NCBI GenBank assembly: GCA_022702705.1
Contig: CM040431.1
Location: 26,181,623 to 26,245,622 of the forward strand
DNA length: 64,000 bases
Origin: Papilionanthe hookeriana x Papilionanthe teres
Taxonomy: Eukaryota > Streptophyta > Magnoliopsida > Asparagales > Orchidaceae
Direction of reading: 5' to 3'
The notes under the pieces are model-generated. The model saw only the letters and a list, made by a program, of their open reading frames with translations. It searched no databases and had not been told where the DNA came from. The position numbers and the translations under genes were made by a program. Shown here piece by piece: positions 46,682 to 58,990 of this stretch. Each line of letters starts with the position of its first letter. Within the stretch, counting starts at the first letter, position 1.

Positions 46682-49545
46682 CTCCTCCAAAGTTCGCCAG
46701 AGTTTGGTCTCTACGCCGGTAGGATGCTCAGCCGAGGGGGGTAAGATGGGGGAACTTCTTCTTTGGCCTTAGAAAGTGTGTGCAAGTTTAATTTGAGTTT
46801 GGTTGTGTTTTGATGGACGTCCTATTTTCGAGCTCAAGTTCGAGCTCGAAATCGGGCTCGAATAGAGGAGTTAAGGCCGGATTTTGATGGAGCTAATCTT
46901 CTCGGGCTCGAGGAAGAGTTTAGGATCAAATGGGGGGAATTTTAGCTAGATTGATTTCAGCAGCCTTTCAAGCCATGGAGGTGATGGGTTTAAATAGGAA
47001 GGGCCATGGCTGAGCTTGGGGAGGTTTAGAGATTGGGATTTGCTGCTTGGGTGGGGAGAAGAGCAACCATGATGTCCACTGGGGTTGGGGCAACTCATCA
47101 ACTTAAAATTCAAAAAAAAATTTCTTTTCTTTTTTACCACTTGGAGTTTCGGCCTGGTGGTTTTCGGCGAGCCAGACGGTAGTACGGCCAAGGTGAGGTC
47201 GCCGTCGAGGTTAGGGGGGTCAGGATTTCGGTTTGGTGCCTTTAATGGATTTTGGCCATGTGTAAAGGAGCTTGGTTTAAATGGTAAGGGGGAAGGAACC
47301 TTTTAGGGCTTAATTTGGTCAGGCCATGGAAATGGGTTGAGTTCACCCTCCAAGAGCTTGATTTAGGCTGAAAAAATTCAATTGGGTCAGCCCTCTTTAG
47401 GTGGAGAAGTCTCCATCTCAAATGAGGTGGCCAACTTGGATTAGTGTGTGACATAAAAAAGGATTAAAGGCTTTAGTGAGGGATTAAGAAAGAGGCTCCT
47501 TTTTTTGCCATTTATGGCTTGATAAGGAATCCAAGATCTTCATGGCTTCATGTGGCTCAAGCATAGCTCCATGGCTTGCCTTTGGCTCAAGCAAGGCTTG
47601 GTCAATTTGCATGAGAAAGGTATTTTTTAATTCTTTGGTTATTTTGAGATGATTTGGTATGATACTCCATTTGGAATTATTTGATGATTGATTTGGAACT
47701 TATGGAGTGAATTTGATTAAAGGGATGATGAATGAAAATGTCATGTGGGCTTTAGGATATGATTTTGAGCTTTTAAATTTCCAAGGAATGGACATTTTTA
47801 AAAATGTATAAAGTAATTGGCCTTTATTATGCATGTGATGATTTGATTTTTTAAATTGAGTATTGTATGATTTAATTGGTTTGAAATTGATTTAAATTGG
47901 ACTATGACATGTTGAAATTTGATTTAGAATTGAAATTTGGGAAATTATTGACCATAAGGTTCAATTTGGAAGAATTTGGGCATATGGGCCAAAATTGGGC
48001 TTTTTGGGTCACAGTTGGGATTTTTGGGTCAAAGTTGTGCTAGTGTTGGATTTGATGTAAAATTAATGTTGCAAAATGTTTATGGGGGTGTGACAAAGAG
48101 TTTTCAACTTTGGTTGGGTTTTGATTTTGGAATTTGGGCTTGTTTGGGTTTATGGTTAGTTTAGGCTAAATTGGGGAATTTTGGTTTGGGTTGAGTTTGG
48201 GTTGAGTTTGAGTGCAAATTATGGGCAAATTAATGTTGCATGTTGTTTATGGGGATGTTAGGAAGATATTGGCATTCTTTAGAGAAAATTGAGGGGTTTT
48301 GGGTTTGATTTAGGTAGTTTGAGTCATGAGGGTTAATTGGGGAAATTTGGATTTTTGGGGTTCGGATAATTTTAGAAAAAGCTTGGGATCAAATTGGGGT
48401 CAAATTAACAAAAATTTTGGTTTGTGGGAGTGTTATGAAAGTTTGGAATTTTATTTGGAGAAAATTGAAATCAATTTGGTTGACATTGGGTTCAATTGGG
48501 TTAAGTTTGGGTTTAAAATAAATCAACTTGGAATTCTTGGTAAAATTGGATTAATCTGACAAAATTGGGCTATGGTGTAATTGAAGAAAATGAAATTGGG
48601 AATTTTTGGAACATTTTGGGATTTTTTGGAATTTTCAAAATTTTTGGCTATAATGGGCATTTTGGTAATTTTGGGGGTTTGGGAGTAAGTGGTGAAAATG
48701 CTGAATTAAAGGCTCGAGGTGGTTTAGAAAGAAATTTGGAGTCAAAAAAAAGTGTCCGGGGTCATTTTTTATTTATGTGGAAGGTTTTATGAATCCCGGA
48801 GCGTTTTTTAAGTATCAGTTATTTTGGCCGCGAGGGGCCCAAAGGTAGCTCGGAAGTATGACATGTTTACAGGCAAACTTCTCGGTTGACGAGAGGAACG
48901 CTATGGAATGATTTTTTTTGGAGCTAGGTTGATTTCGAAGTTTTGAGTTTCGGTGCCTTTTTCAGGGGCAATTTGGTAATTTTGGGAGAGTTTAGGGCTG
49001 GGGTCAAAAATTGAAATTTTGAAAAAATGAAGTTTGGTTCAATGTGAGTATCATGGAATCATCCTGGTTTAGCCATGAAGCCATCTTAAGCTCACAAGGA
49101 AAAATGAGAGGACTTATTTTAGGCACTCAATATGTTATTCCTAACCCTCTTAGCCAAAGACTAGGGGTTGAGGTCCATCTATATGAGTTTCCTAAAAGAG
49201 TCAGGAGACTAGGTTAAGTGTGAGTGATTTTAGGGTTCAGGCATGTGCAACAATGTGGTGTGTGCAAGCTGGACCTCACCAAGACCAGACTACCCAGTGT
49301 TGTCCTAAGGCCTGACCATCCTATAGGAACTCAGCCTTATCTTCCTACACATTGGTCCTAACCTTCCAAGTAATTTTGAGGTTGATGACCATCCATGTAG
49401 GATTCTAAAGAGAGTTTAGATTTGGTTGAATTTCTAAATAGTGGATTTTATTTCTAGTCTTCTAGGATAGTCAAAGGGAAAAATCCTAAGGCTAGATCCT
49501 AAGCACTAAAAGGAAGGAAGGACCTCACCAAAAATGAGGTCAACA
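46682..49545 (-). repeat. LTR of family B, truncated copy (B1)
   Basis: The right end reads AAAATGAGGTCAACA, the same end as the LTRs of element A. The body is homologous to the later part of B2 (about 54470-56816): matching blocks are CTCCTCCAA at the left, long TTTGGGTTGAGTTTGG-type G/T-rich sequence, and CCTAACC..CTTAGCCA..GGTTTGAGG with ATGAGTTTC near 49140-49190 against 56400-56450. The first 1.8 kb or so of the LTR is missing, because LTR 2 of element A abuts at 46681. No coding exon is seen; open frames here lie in low-complexity G/T-rich sequence. Confidence 0.6.
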
Positions 49546-50230
49546 GGTCGGTCTGGACCATATAAGGAAATGCAGGTGCAGCGATAGGTTCCAGTGTTTG
49601 TGTTGTAGTAGTAATAAGGCTACTGTTTGAAACCTCGGTAGTAGTATGCACCTTTTCCGTCATCTGAATGTGAGTATTCGCTTCTTCCCTTTGTTTAATC
49701 ACGTCAGGGAGGGAAGCCTGAGCACCCTCCACAGTAATAGCTACTCCAATTGAAGAAGGCAAAGAAGAAAGGCCAGCGGCTGCATCCTGACACTCCAACA
49801 ATTGATCCTTATCGACATGCTATGAATCAGTATCAGAAAACTTTTGCACCGTGTCTGGCGTGGGTGTGGCAGTGGGTATCACAGGTAGTAAGGAAGAGGG
49901 TATATCCGTCGCAGGAATGTGTGGCCTAGTAGCATTTGTACTTGGAGGTTTGAGATTCAGATGCAGGTGGTAACACTGTTGGTGAGAGTGACCAAACATA
50001 CGGCAGTGGGTGCAGTAAAGAGGGACATGTTCAAGTTCTGCTGGTTGCCAAAATCGCTGGTGCTGTCAGCTGTGTACCAATCCATAGCTCTTTCGGGAAG
50101 GGAACATAATGTCCCGTTTTATCAATATTCTAGCCTCAAAAGGTTTAGTTAGATGCTCTGTAGGTGGATCAGTTTGGAGTGGTGTCATAGATCATTGCGA
50201 ATGTAAATAGAAGTTCTTGGTCATAAGGAT
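49546..50230 (-). pseudogene. L1-type ORF1 fragment with CCHC zinc knuckle
   Basis: On the - strand a frame near 50130-49900 reads DPPTEHLTKPFEARILIK, then after a stop LEHVPLYCTHCRMFGHSHQQ and CYHL. This is the pattern of the DUF4283 domain end and the following CX2CX4HX4C knuckle of plant L1 ORF1 proteins, which bind RNA. A proline- and threonine-rich tail and a serine/threonine-rich frame (49801-49499) follow, running into the B LTR. It is interrupted by stops. It sits where the internal region of a B element would be. Alternative: a diverged gag. Confidence 0.5.
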
Positions 50231-50264
50231 GAACCTGCAAATCATTTTTAGATAATATCATTTT

Positions 50265-52690
50265 TAATTTTAGATAATATCAGATAATATCATTTTTAAT
50301 TTTAAAATATGAAATCAAACCGATCTCATATAACAATAGTTTAAATAATCAAGCACTACACCACAAGCCATGTATCTATCCTGGAGGATGGATATATTGC
50401 TTGCGGTGTGGCTCGATCAAATAAACTAAAGGATCCATGACATACATTTGGTCTACAAACCTTTTATGTTGACCGACAACTTCTTCTATCTAATATGAAG
50501 CAATTAGATAGGGTTTATATTAATCAGGGTCTTTAAGTTTCCTATAAGGGTAAGCCCCTATAGTTAATTACATCTTAGATAATCGAGATAATCTAAGAAA
50601 ACTCTTGATTTATATCAGGAAATATTATTTTCATGACTTCCAAAAGGTGTACTCTTCAAAGTAATGTGATAGTAGGAAATCCAATAGGTGAGTAGCTCGA
50701 GTTTGGAACAGTTCTAATGAGAATACAAAGGGATAGAAAACTAAGAGAAAACACAGCTCCAAGAAGAATCTTGGTGATTTCCCAAACTATCCTATTATTT
50801 TGGCTTCAATTTGAGACAATTATTTAATGTTTCATCTTGCCAATTTTATTACACATGACTTACATTCACTTGATACTGATCATGTCAACAGTTTGGAAGA
50901 TAGGAGGATTTATGTCATATTCGATGACAAACTCGAAATCCTAAGACGAGTTAGGGCTTATACTACATGAAGTGCAAAGATCTAAAAGGATTAGGTGAGG
51001 ATTTATGTTGCACTAGGCAAACTACCTTGAATTCCTATGGCTTGTTGTTTATTTCTAAGGAATTTTGATATTGAAGATGGCCGTGATGCCCATAATTGTT
51101 TGCTCTAAGTGCCTCGTCTTAACAGGTGTAGTTTTAGAAGTGTCAAAATTTAGGAGATTGGAATAAGTAGCATGTTTTAGGAATGTTTAAATTAAAATGT
51201 CTTCATGTCTTATTAGGGAGAATGTTTAAGTTGATTATGGTGACACCGGTTAGCATCCCACTGTTCCCTCATTCTGGTACCACCATTTTCTTCGAATTCA
51301 CTTAGTCCAAATAAATTTACAAAATATAACTAAATGAATTTAGTACCTTCATTCAGACTGTGAGAAATCTCATTAGTAGTCGTAGGTTGCCTCCTTCGAG
51401 GGATTCCCGATCATCCAAAGAGGCATTTTGATTTAGTTTCAATTGTGATTTTGTTTTGTTTGTGATTAAATTTTGAGTTATCTTATATTTTAGTTGTTGT
51501 GGCGTTGAATTTTATCTTTGTTTTGTTTTAATTTTAATTTTATTTTTGGTTTTGTGGTTATCCTAAAAGTTTTGGTTTTGACATGCAGAGTGACCTTGTT
51601 GTTTATCATGTAATTTCACATGCAGAAAAGGTACGAGAAAGTAAATGAAAGTAAATTGCAGTGCAATAAAATAAAATCGTACATGACATTTCTTCTCGTA
51701 TTCCAACTGAACGTTTAGCCTTTTGCAGCAAAACATATGTATATTATAGGGAATTAAATTTGCATGTTAGAAAGTAGAAAAACTGGTTTGAAGTGTACTC
51801 ATTAAATCCTATGTCATAACTTGGTCGGTCCTATTTTAAATGTATAGATGACTCCTTAAACAACACATAACAAGTTTAATCGTCCTCCATGGTATCTAAA
51901 AGAGCATGAGAAAGGTCCAGGGGTTGGGCCCCAGACATCTCACAATCCTCTAAAACGTCTCGAATTCATTCAAACTTATTATGTTGCCTAATGATTCATC
52001 TCTATCATACCTTTATGCTCAATGAACTGATGTTCTGATCATCCCTAAGAATGGGGTAATTATCACTTGATATTTTATTTATAAATTATGTGGGTGAGGC
52101 CTTTAGGGGCATATTGACTTAATTAAGAAGCTTAGCTGATTTGATTTTAAAAATGGGCTTATAGTGTTTCAAATATATTCACAATTAATTTTATCATATT
52201 TTCTAATCCATATTAGTCAAGTTTGATTAAGCCTAGCTTACTGTCAATCCCTTAAGACTTAATGGGTATATTTGCAATTTTGGGAAAAATTAACTTATGT
52301 GATCATGATTCTTATCAAAGTACTGAATTATCATTAAACCATTGATTAGGGGTTTTGGATCATTAGATATTATCTTCCAAGAATGAAACCCCTAACTTAG
52401 GATCATTTAATTTTTGATTATCTTTCAAATTAGAATAATTAAAGAAATTGCAAATTTATCTTTTTTGTAATAAAGGTGAGGTTAGTTTCTATCACTTGTC
52501 CACTTATGTTTCAATCATCTAAGAATGTCAATTAAGATCATTCACTGCCCATTTTCCCCTTTGGTTAGGCCTAAATATTAAGGCTTAAACTCTTTAATTA
52601 CAACTTTGCCCTTTAAGGCATATCACTCATAATTCATTAAATTTAACTCAATTGACTTTAAAATTTTTATGATACCCCATTCACGGGTCA
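50265..52690 (-). repeat. Third copy of LTR-like repeat X
   Basis: It follows the palindrome's left arm in the same direction: AGTTTAAATAATCAAGCAC, TCTATCC...GGATGGATA, GACCGACAA, GATAGGGTTTATATTA, CACCGGTTA, CCCGATCATCCAAAGAG and the downstream AAACCCCTAACTTAGGATC / TAATTAAAGAAATTGCA blocks. It lacks the CorA-like fragment: at the point where that fragment begins in the palindrome, this copy continues with unrelated sequence (from about 52465). That marks the junction of the captured fragment. Confidence 0.7.
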
Positions 52691-55600
52691 ATTAAAACAT
52701 CAGAGGAGAAAAATGTAATTTTTTTTAATTTAATTTAATTCATATAATTATTTACATGCAAAAATGGAGTTTTTCAAAGTAAATTCAATAATTTAGTCAA
52801 AACAAAACTTTTGTCCTTAAGAAAATTATTGGAGGTTTACATAGACTAAAGGACCACTTGGACCAATTTTCATGATTTTTTGAATTTTAATTTAATTATT
52901 ATAATTACTTTAAGTTTTAGAGTATTAATTAAATATAAAATATTATTTAGAATGAAAATTAAGTTTGATATTTTTCATAAATCTCTATGAGGTCATGGAA
53001 CCCAGAGAAACAAATTATAAATATATTAATTATTAGAATTATTTTAGTGTGCAATTAGGAAAAATCCATTTTAAGCTTAAAAATTATCTTCAAACCTTTA
53101 AAATTTTATATCTTCACTTAGAAAATTAAGAAAAGTATTCCAATTGTTCCCAAGTGATTAGGAGACCAAATATCACAATTTAGTATGTTTTGGTATTTTA
53201 GTGATTTTTGGGATTTTTAATTAATTTTAATAATTTAAAAAAATTTAAAACAAGCCTAGAAATGAAGTGTTCATTTTAATTACCATTTTGTTTTTATTAA
53301 ATTCTCCTGGTCACAAGGAACTCCCAAATACCAATTTTATAATTTTCCAACTTATATTTTAATTATTATAATTATTTTAATGCCAAAATTGTTATTTAAC
53401 TTAGAAAATCATGTTAGGTAGTCAACTCCAAATGACTTGAAATTTTTTATAGGATCTCCTTTAACCCTAATCCATAGAGAAGAATCTTTATTAAGTCATT
53501 TACATTTATATTTAACCCATTTTAATTTTCTTTCATTTTAGAGTTTAATTACCATCAGGGAGATATTTAATTAGTTAAACCAAGTTTATATTTTTCCTCT
53601 GGTCCTCTGGCCACAGTGAACTTCTCAAAATTTACTTTGCATTGTTATGATTAATATTTTAATTATTATATTTTTATACCAAAATGGAGGGGATTAACTT
53701 AAAAATTAAGGATCTCTGGCTGGAGATGCCCCCTGATCTTGAAAAAATCAGGGAAGATCCTTGACCTTAGAGCCCTTAAGCCCTCCAAACCTCATGCCAC
53801 AGTGAAATGTCTAGAGCTAAGTAGACCCTAACTATATTTACTGTATTTAATTAATTAAAAATAAAATACACATCAAACATACATGAAACTATTTCCACAT
53901 TATTTTCCTCTGCTTACTGAGGAAGTGGGCATCTTTCTTTTATTTTTATGATTTTTCTACACCAAATTATGAATTTTCTAAATTAACTAAATTAAATAAA
54001 TACAAAATAATCCTATTTTTCCATTTAACCAAGCGGCACCGCGTCATCCTCGGTAGCTCCGAAGTCCCCACACGTCGATCCTCCATTCGAGGCCACCTTC
54101 TGACTCAGCAGCCACACGTCTGCGCTTTATGTTTAGATCATTTGTCCAGCGGAATCAGAGCCCTCCACTGAATATACGGGTGAGCGGACGACTCTGGCTA
54201 ATCATCCCTAACTAACCTAACCCATAAATCGTCCACCTTCTAACCATAAGATCTCAGCCTAGACTCAACCAAATCAAGTTTGGTTTGTTTCTATAGACTC
54301 ATCTAACTTAGACGAACATATCCATACGGTTTATACGCTATGAAATATAGTGTGCATGCATAGAGAATCAAAATAATCTCAGGTTAAGATGAGAGCTCAA
54401 TACCTTGACCAGAGGGGTGTGGCTTCAATCAAATGACTTATACACCTTCGTAAGGACCTCACGAAGCTCCTCCAAGCACCAATTTGAGCTCTCCTTAGGC
54501 CTAAATATGAAATCGATCAAAGGGGAATTTCAAGTATGAGAGAAGTCTAGGTTGGAGAGGCTTTGTGATGGGGCTTCTATGTGGGATCTTCTTCGTTTGG
54601 TGAGGGGATGGTGAGGAGCAAACCAATTTGGAGCTTGGTGCACTGTGGTGGAGTGACAGAGAGTGTCTTGGTTTTAGCTGATATTGAGCTCAAAAATTGA
54701 GCTCAGGCAGTGGAGGGGATGGCTGGGAATTTTTTGGTTTGAGCTTAGGAAGGCTGAGAGAGCTCTAGAAGCAGTTGGGGCAGAGTTTCCTCTAGATTTT
54801 ATGTGTTCTCTTATACTTGGCCGTGAAACATGGTGGTTTAAATAGAGGAGCTCAGAGTGACTGTCATGGCTTGGATTTGGGTGTGCTCAAGTGCTTAAGT
54901 GGAGGGCACTAAGGATCAATTGACCAATCAGGGTTGGACAGCTCAGGAGAGTGTTATTGGGTTTTATCCATGGGAGTTGGTTCTTGGTTTTGGTTCCTCT
55001 GGCGACTAGACCGGCCAGCCAGGCCAGGGGGAAGTGACCAGAGGTCAGGTGAGCCAGTGGTCAGGTGAGCCAGGTAATTAATTTGAATGGTGATGGGTTT
55101 TGACAAAGATCTCCTTGGTTTAAGTATTTTAGGAAAGAAAACCCCTAATTTAGGGGACCTTTGGTCCATGACTCAACTAGGTTGGGCTAGGTGGATTTAG
55201 ACCAGTCCCTAGGGTTCATTTGGTGGTTGTGGTGGACTTAGGTTGGTCACATTTGGCTTGATTTGGTCACATTGGGTTATATGTTCAATTTGGGCAACAT
55301 TGGGCTAGGTTGGGTTTGAGCTTGGATTGGGTCTAATTTATTGAGCAATTTTGTGTGGGTGAATTTCATGAAGTATTTGGAAAAGTTTTGGAGTGATTTT
55401 GAATTGGCTTGGGGAGTCAATTTGGCTTGATTTGGTTATTTGGTCAATTTTAGGTCATTTGGGCTAGCTTGGGTTTGGGTTAGGCTAGAGTGGGATTAAG
55501 ACTCAATTGAATGTTCAAAATGGTCTAGGGGAATTTCATGAAGCTTTCTTGACAATAATTTGGTGGCAATTTTAAGGTTAGGACATCCAATTTGGCGGAA

Positions 55601-56816
55601 TTTGGATATGTGGCCAATTTGGGGCAAAATTAGGGATTTTGACTTGGGTTGGATTTGGGTTCAAATTTGGGTCGATTGGTGGTTCAATTTGGTTTAGGAG
55701 AATGTCATGAGAGGTTTTGGATATTAATTTGAGGATTTGGTTAGGTCAAGGGGTTCAATTTGGGGGGAATTTAGTCATATGGTCAAAATGGGGCTTTTGA
55801 ATTTGGGTTGAAATTGGGCTTGCAATTGGGTCCAATTGGACTTGGATTTGGTTTGAATTGGGTTTGGGCAAGGTGAATTTGAGTTTAGAATTAAAATTGG
55901 GGAGGATCGGGGTCAATTGGGTGGACATTGGAGGTGATTTGAACATTTTAGGCTTAAAGGGACAATTTGGGGCTTTTGGTCAAAATGGGTCAATTTGGTC
56001 AAATTAGGCCCAATGAAGAGTTCAAATTGATTTTGGAGACATTTGGGATGATTTTGGATATTTTGAGAAATTTTGTAATTTTTAGATTTGGAGGGGCATT
56101 TTTGGTAATTTTGACTAATTTAAAGGTATTTTGGGAATTTTTCAGAAATTTGGGATATTTTAGTTAATTTTGATGGTGGAGAACATTTTGGAATGATTTT
56201 TGGAGAAAGTTGGGTAATTTGGGCCTTTTTTATCTTTGGTCAAAATTAGGGTTTGGGGGTAATTGGGTAATTTGGTGGAGTTTAGGGGTAAGGGGTCAAA
56301 AGTTGGAACTTTGGTAAGATTTGGTGTCAATTAGGAATTTCAACCTCTTTGAGCCATGGACCAAGAGAATTCCCTATTTGGATCCTCCATGTGTTGGTCC
56401 TAACCACCTTAGCCATGGGTTTAGGGTTTGGGGGGACCACCCACATGAGTTTCAAAGAGTAGGGGATCAATTTTGAGGAAGTTTGATTTAGAGTTGTGTG
56501 GTAGTGAGTGTAAGTGTAAAGTTTAGGTGTGTGTGTGTGGTGCGTCTGACCCAGACCAAAATTCTCATAGTGAGTTCTAAGGCTTAACCATTATATAGGC
56601 AACTCCTCTTGAGATTCATGATGCTTAGTCTCATTCTCCCAAGTATATAGAGGTTAGACTTTAAGTATTTGAAACTCCAAGTGAAGCAAAGAAGTGTTTG
56701 AATCTTTATTGGGTAAGGGTTCCATCAATAGTCTTCTAAGATAGTCACCAGGAAAGTCCTATGGTTAGACCAGACTATCTAAAGAAAGCTGGACTTCAAC
56801 AAAAGTGAGGTCAACA
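52691..56816 (-). repeat. LTR of family B, longer copy (B2)
   Basis: The right end is GTGAGGTCAACA, abutting LINE sequence at 56817. Its plan parallels the LTR of element A: AT-rich start with TTTTGTCCTT and TCATGATTTTTTGA, a GC-rich patch (54030-54190), CATATCCATACGG, an AATACCTTGACC-type block, then a G/T-rich half. So A and B are related families. The left border is uncertain and may merge with repeat X. Peptides predicted inside are low complexity. B2 is about twice as long as the A LTR. Confidence 0.6.
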
Positions 56817-57400
56817 AACTCCCCAAAGGATCTCTCTTGGAACTGATTGTAAGCTTTTTCTACATCAATAAAATTCATATGTAGATCCTTCTTATTCTTG
56901 TTGAACTTCTTAATCAAACTTCTCAATAAATGTATAACTTTCATAATAGATTTGCCCGACATAAATCCAAATTGATTTCGATAGATCATTGTAACACATC
57001 GTAACCTATGTTCAATTACCCTCTCCTATAAATTTAAAGTATGTCACATTAACCCTCTCCTATAAATTTAAAGTATGACACATTAACGTAATTCATCTAT
57101 AATTTTCATATTCTTGTGCATCCTCTTTATTCTTAAAAATGGGGACCAAAATACTCTTTCTCTACTACTTAAACATCTTTCTAATTTTTAAAATAATACT
57201 AAAGAGTATTTTGAATTAAGCCTAGAAACTCTCAAATCTCCTAAATAATTTCACACTTCAATTGGGATATCTTGAGGTCCTAATGATTTTCCACCCTTGG
57301 ATTTTTTTTAAAGCATCCATAACTTTTTTTTACTGACGTGCTGATAAAAATAAAATATTTTACTATTATTAATGATATTAAGATCACTAAGGTCGATCAT
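56817..57400 (-). pseudogene. LINE reverse transcriptase remnant
   Basis: The frame 56989-56817 reads IYRNQFGFMSGKSIMKVIHL, LRSLIKKFNKNKKDLHM and FIDVEKAY, matching the family's NQFGFMPGRST and DLHMVFIDLEKAYD (the first catalytic Asp region of plant LINE reverse transcriptases). Further upstream (57100-57330), pieces such as KSLGPQDIPIEV and a KNKxDAQ-like segment continue the same protein in broken frames. The B2 LTR cuts it off just after the EKAYD block. A 30-base direct duplication (CCCTCTCCTATAAATTTAAA) lies at 57017-57075. Dead. Confidence 0.7.
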
Positions 57401-57921
57401 AATTTAGAAACTTCATTAAAAAGCTTATCAAAAAAGCTCAACTACCTATGTTAAATATCTTCTTCAAAGAAAAATATTTTTTTATTTTCATCTTTAATAC
57501 ACTTGAGTTGAGTCTTTACTTTTCTTTTCTCTTTATTTTACTAGTTTATACATATATTTTTTCATCATTTTTAGTATCTAATCTATTATAAATATCACTA
57601 AAAACATAATTTTTAACGTCACAAATTATTCTCTTAAACTCACTACGGGCCATCTTATATATTTCCTAATTTTTTATGCTTTTACATTTAACTATCTTTT
57701 ATAACATGACTTCTTATATTCTCTGTTTTCTTGCTCATTATTATTCCAACACCAACTATTTTTATTTATAAAATTTTTTTCTTTTGATTCTACAAGTACA
57801 ACTTATGTCGCTTGTTTAATAGTGTTTATTATTTTATCCACATAGAATTTAAAAATCAAATTTATATTTAAAATATCAATATTTAATATTTTAAAAAGTG
57901 AAATAACTTTTTCATGAATAG

Positions 57922-57925
<4 letters not shown>
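57401..57925. other. AT-rich sequence, probably more decayed LINE
   Basis: Scattered - strand words suggest a continuation of the LINE, but I cannot support a protein match. No gene. Confidence 0.35.
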
Positions 57926-57952
<27 letters not shown>

Positions 57953-57980
57953 TACAGAAGTTAGATATATATATATATAA
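57926..57980. repeat. (AT)n microsatellites
   Basis: About 13 AT/TA units at 57927-57952 and a shorter run at 57965-57978. Confidence 0.9.
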
Positions 57981-58300
57981 GAAAATATTATTAGAAGATT
58001 TACAAACAAGGAAAAATTTCATACATACCAATCAATTCTTATGTATTTATATATCTTAATTTTAAAAATTAATTTTCATATTTATGACAACTTATGCTCT
58101 ATTTGAGAAAGTTGCAGTTTATCCAGTTTATCCAGATAAGCAACTTATTTTGATAAGCAGTTGATCTGGATAAGTTGTCTATTTGTTTGGTTTGAGAGTT
58201 TAGAAAACAACTGATTTACACTTGTTTATGGATAAATGACCATTATGCTCTTGAACTGAATAAGCTGGTAAGTTGTTTATTTCTGCAGTTTGAGAATAGC
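57981..58300. mobile_element. Dispersed repeat followed by a MITE-like sequence
   Basis: Up to about 58095 it matches 8230-8451. From about 58090 (CTCTATTTGAGAAAGTTGCA) it carries repeated GATAAGC/GATAAGTTG and TTATCCAG words, like the subterminal GATAATCTG repeats of the Harbinger-type element at 26360-26440. A right end was not found. Confidence 0.4.
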
Positions 58301-58990
58301 TGATTCGTAGCTATTTGTAGAAAAATAACAATTTTCGCTCATATTTATTGCTAAAATTGGAAGCCACCAACTCTTGAACCTCATGAAATATATTTGTATG
58401 ATATATTTAAAATAATATTATATCTGGTTTTATATTTACATATCTACTTTGACTTTTCTTTTTAACAAAAAATTATTTCCAAATATAAATCTTATTTTAA
58501 AATATAAATTCTTATTTTTTAATATAAAATCTTATTTCAAACCTATAAGAAATTCATTTATTTTCTTTCTTTATTATCCTCAAGATAATATTTAAATAAC
58601 CAATAGTTCAAAACATGAATTATGTTTTCAAATAACAGTAATAACTGATTCGTAGCTATTTATAGATAAATAACAATTTTCGCTCATATTTATTGCTAAA
58701 ATTGGAGCCGCCAACTCTTGAACCTCATGAAAAATATTTGTATGATATGATTAAAATAATATTATATATGGTTTTACATTTACATATGTGCTTTAACTTT
58801 TCTTTTTAACAAAAAATTATTTCCAAATACAAATCTTATTTTAAAATATAAATTCTTATTTTCGAATATAAGATCTTATTTTCAAACCTATAAGAAATTC
58901 ATTTTTCTTTCTTTATTCTCTTATCCTCAAGATAATATTTAAAAAACCAATAGTTCAAAACATGAATTATGTTTTCAAATAACAGTAATT
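58301..58990. repeat. Tandem duplication of 345 bases
   Basis: TGATTCGTAGCTATTTRTAG starts copies at 58301 and 58646. They run in parallel through TCGCTCATATTTATTGCTAA, CAACTCTTGAACCTCATGAA, TTATTTCCAAATA and CATGAATTATGTTTTCAAAT with few changes. No coding capacity. Confidence 0.85.

Noticed and set aside
54954..55946. Proline- and lysine-rich frames on the - strand of LTR B2
   Set aside because: Low-complexity C/A-rich strand of the LTR; no domain.
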